From Porphyromonadaceae bacterium UBA7048 (GTDB lineage: Bacteria; Bacteroidota; Bacteroidia; Bacteroidales; Muribaculaceae): a stretch of 18,131 bases of DNA. Positions 14,668-18,131 of this stretch are shown one piece after another. Both the position numbers and the translations under genes were made by a program. Numbering within the stretch: position 1 is the first letter of the stretch; each line of letters starts with the position of its first letter. Where the stretch lies: the NCBI GenBank assembly GCA_002493945.1, contig DLAL01000076.1:1-18131 (forward strand), in the 5' to 3' direction. Under the pieces are notes generated by a model. That model searched no databases. It was not told where the DNA came from and saw nothing but the letters and a program-made list of their open reading frames with translations.

Positions 14668-14702
14668 AAAAAAAGTTCCGCACAACCGATGTGCGGAACT
14701 TT
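14668..14702 (-). terminator. Intrinsic terminator of the thrS-infC-rpmI-rplT operon
   Basis: AAAGTTCCGCAC (14672-14683) and GTGCGGAACTTT (14691-14702) pair perfectly over 12 bp around a 7-base loop. Read on the minus strand, a run of seven T follows (14674-14668). It lies 22 bp after the rplT stop and closes the operon. Confidence 0.9.
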
Positions 14703-14724
14703 CTCATTGTTTGCCGTTGGTAGC

Positions 14725-15075
14725 TTATGCGTTCTTCACCTTCTCTACTACGGCAGCGAAAGCTGCGGGGTTGTTGAGGGCGAGGTCGGCGAGGACCTTG
14801 CGGTTGATTTCGATTCCGCTCTTGTGGATAAGGCCCATGAGCTTGGAGTAGCTCAGGTCGTGCAGACGTGCTGCGGCGTTGATACGCTGAATCCAGAGGG
14901 CGCGGAAGTTGCGCTTGTTGTCCTTGCGGTCGCGGTAAGCGTAGGTAAGACCTTTTTCCCAGGTGTTCTTTGCAACTGTCCATACATTACGGCGGCAGCC
15001 GAAGTAGCCTCGTGTGAGTTTGAGGATTTTCTTGCGACGGGCACGTGATGCAACGTGGTTGACTGATCTTGGCAT
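14725..15075 (-). CDS. rplT: 50S ribosomal protein L20
   Basis: L20 binds 23S rRNA early and is needed to assemble the large subunit. The product is 116 residues, the normal length. It starts MPRSVNHVASRARRKKILKL, with the strongly basic N-terminal tail, and has the family core GYFGCRRNVWTVAKNTWEKG and RNFRALWIQRINAAAR, ending in VVEKVKNA. It is the last gene of the thrS-infC-rpmI-rplT set, with a 126-bp spacer before it and a strong terminator after it. In several bacteria L20 represses its own operon by binding the mRNA; the long spacer could carry such a site, but that is inference. Confidence 0.98.
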   Translation of the reverse strand: MPRSVNHVASRARRKKILKLTRGYFGCRRNVWTVAKNTWEKGLTYAYRDRKDNKRNFRALWIQRINAAARLHDLSYSKLMGLIHKSGIEINRKVLADLALNNPAAFAAVVEKVKNA

Positions 15076-15201
15076 TGTTTCAAATGATTTTGAATGACAG
15101 CGTCAGCTTCTGAGGGCTGCTCTTTGGGCTGTACATTCGGTTAATAATGAAAAATTATAGAATCACGAATTAAGCTCGATAACACGCTTGCGGGAGATGA
15201 A

Positions 15202-15399
15202 TCACTTCATGCCCAGCATAGCCTTGACGCTGTTGACATCGGCGTTGGCAACGAGACCCGAGTGGGTGAGGTTGCGTTTCTGCTTTTTGGTCTTCTTCGT
15301 CAGGATATGGCTTTTGAAGGCGTGTTTTCTTTTGATCTTTCCTGATCCGGTAAGGGCGAACCTCTTTTTGGCACCGGAATTAGTCTTAATCTTGGGCAT
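15202..15399 (-). CDS. rpmI: 50S ribosomal protein L35
   Basis: This 65-residue L35 is very basic, opening MPKIKTNSGAKKRFALTGSG and containing KIKRKHAFKSHILTKKTKKQKR, which is the family hallmark. It is a small, late-assembling component of the large ribosomal subunit. It lies 56 bp downstream of infC and 126 bp upstream of rplT, the standard order. The length and start are normal; it has no unusual features. Confidence 0.98.
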   Translation of the reverse strand: MPKIKTNSGAKKRFALTGSGKIKRKHAFKSHILTKKTKKQKRNLTHSGLVANADVNSVKAMLGMK

Positions 15400-15455
15400 T
15401 GTTTTGTTTGTTAAAAGTTAATTCGAGTTTATAATCGTAAGCCACACGTGGCTGA

Positions 15456-16109
15456 TTATTTCTTTTTCGGGGTGATCATGATGATCATGCGCTTGCCTTC
15501 GAGCAGGGGCATCTGCTCGACTTTTCCGTAGTCCTCGAGGTCGTTGGCGAAGCGGAGGAGCAGTACTTCGCCCTGTTCCTTGAAGAGAATCGAACGTCCC
15601 TTGAAGAATACGTAGGCTTTCACCTTGGCGCCTTCCTGGAGGAAGCCGATGGCATGCTTGAGCTTGAAGTTGTAGTCGTGGTCATCGGTCTGAGGTCCGA
15701 AACGGATTTCCTTGACTACGACTTTGGTCGACTTGGCCTTGATCTCCTTGGCTTTCTTCTTCTGCTGGTAGAGATACTTCTGGTAGTCGAGCACCTTGCA
15801 TACAGGGGGATCTGCGTTGGGCGATATTTCGACCAGATCGAGTTCCTGTTCTTCGGCTATGCTCCGGGCCTCGTGAATGGAGTATATACCGGGGGTTACG
15901 TTGTCGCCGACGAGACGCACCTCACGCGCACGGATGTGCTCGTTGATGTTGTTGGGCGCCTGCTTCTGCTGACGCGAGTCGTGTCGGGGCTGTTGGGGAC
16001 GTGGTCCGGCGACGTGGCCGGGTCGTTGGGCTCCGGTGTTTGCCGGGCGAGGTGCTCCGCCGCCATTGGGTCGGGGTCCTGCCGGGTTGTAATTCGGTTT
16101 TTTATCCAT
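15456..16109 (-). CDS. infC: Translation initiation factor IF-3 with long N-terminal extension
   Basis: IF-3 binds the 30S subunit, keeps subunits apart and checks start codon and initiator tRNA. The product is 217 residues. The conserved part starts at about residue 54 (NINEHIRAREVRLVGDNVTPG), with the family signature in ELDLVEISPNADPPVCKVLDY (90-110), a basic linker (YLYQQKKKAKEIKAKS), and the C-domain KEIRFGPQTDDHDYNFKLKH and GKRMIIMITPKKK. Residues 1-53 are low-complexity, rich in Pro, Gly, Arg, Gln and Asn with repeated GPRP/APRP units. Other IF-3 proteins begin within about ten residues of the core. The ATG at 16107-16109 is the only Met before the core, so the extension is either real or the core starts at a rare non-AUG codon, as in Escherichia coli infC. 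It lies 30 bp after thrS. Confidence 0.97.
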   Translation of the reverse strand: MDKKPNYNPAGPRPNGGGAPRPANTGAQRPGHVAGPRPQQPRHDSRQQKQAPNNINEHIRAREVRLVGDNVTPGIYSIHEARSIAEEQELDLVEISPNADPPVCKVLDYQKYLYQQKKKAKEIKAKSTKVVVKEIRFGPQTDDHDYNFKLKHAIGFLQEGAKVKAYVFFKGRSILFKEQGEVLLLRFANDLEDYGKVEQMPLLEGKRMIIMITPKKK

Positions 16110-16139
16110 TCAGTGTGCCTGGTGGCAGTTTAATTAATA

Positions 16140-18077
<1,938 letters not shown>

Positions 18078-18131
18078 ATCTATTTCTTTAACAATCAGCC
18101 CGCAACGGCCACATTTGCTGAGCAGGCTCAA

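Noticed and set aside
18078..18131. N-terminal extension of ThrRS from a TTG at the window edge
   Set aside because: The TGS domain begins exactly at the ATG at 18075-18077, preceded by an A-rich leader. The upstream residues have no counterpart in the family.

Overview
The window looks like chromosomal DNA of a Bacteroidales bacterium, most likely of the Muribaculaceae type (inference). The evidence is: start-proximal TAnnTTTG promoter boxes with almost no Shine-Dalgarno sequences, the thrS-infC-rpmI-rplT gene order, short lipoproteins of Bacteroidales style, and high G/C in third codon positions over most genes. Nearly all genes lie on the minus strand. Only an AraC-type regulator and a rubredoxin gene lie on the plus strand.

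Layout from left to right. Positions 1-412 hold a perfect 21-bp hairpin, a possible 49-codon gene and a second large hairpin. A KAP-family P-loop NTPase (413-2383) stands alone, and behind its start lies about 870 bp without an intact gene. That stretch holds several inverted repeats and a decayed coding remnant (2909-3091). A two-gene unit follows, a membrane acyltransferase coupled by a 4-nt overlap to a VOC/glyoxalase protein (4812 down to 3254), divergent from the AraC regulator (4903-5721). Next come a 67-residue excisionase-like helix-turn-helix protein and a lipoprotein.

The centre (6687-10932) is a type III restriction-modification locus, mod followed by res. The methyltransferase is intact. 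The restriction subunit carries a one-base frameshift five codons after the Walker A lysine, so as read the locus should methylate but not cut. A terminator isolates it from the rubredoxin gene (11180-11341). Then comes a GH78 alpha-L-rhamnosidase whose 5' part has been lost, so that its reading frame begins directly after the stop codon of a NimA-like flavin-binding protein. A second lipoprotein follows.

The right end is the conserved translation operon: thrS (complete, start at 18077), infC with an unusual 54-residue Pro/Gly/Arg/Gln-rich extension, rpmI and rplT, closed by a strong terminator.

I do not see a clear new multi-gene system. The points most worth following are the res frameshift, the truncated rhamnosidase junction, the solitary KAP ATPase with an unassigned C-terminal domain and palindromic upstream region, and the extended IF-3.
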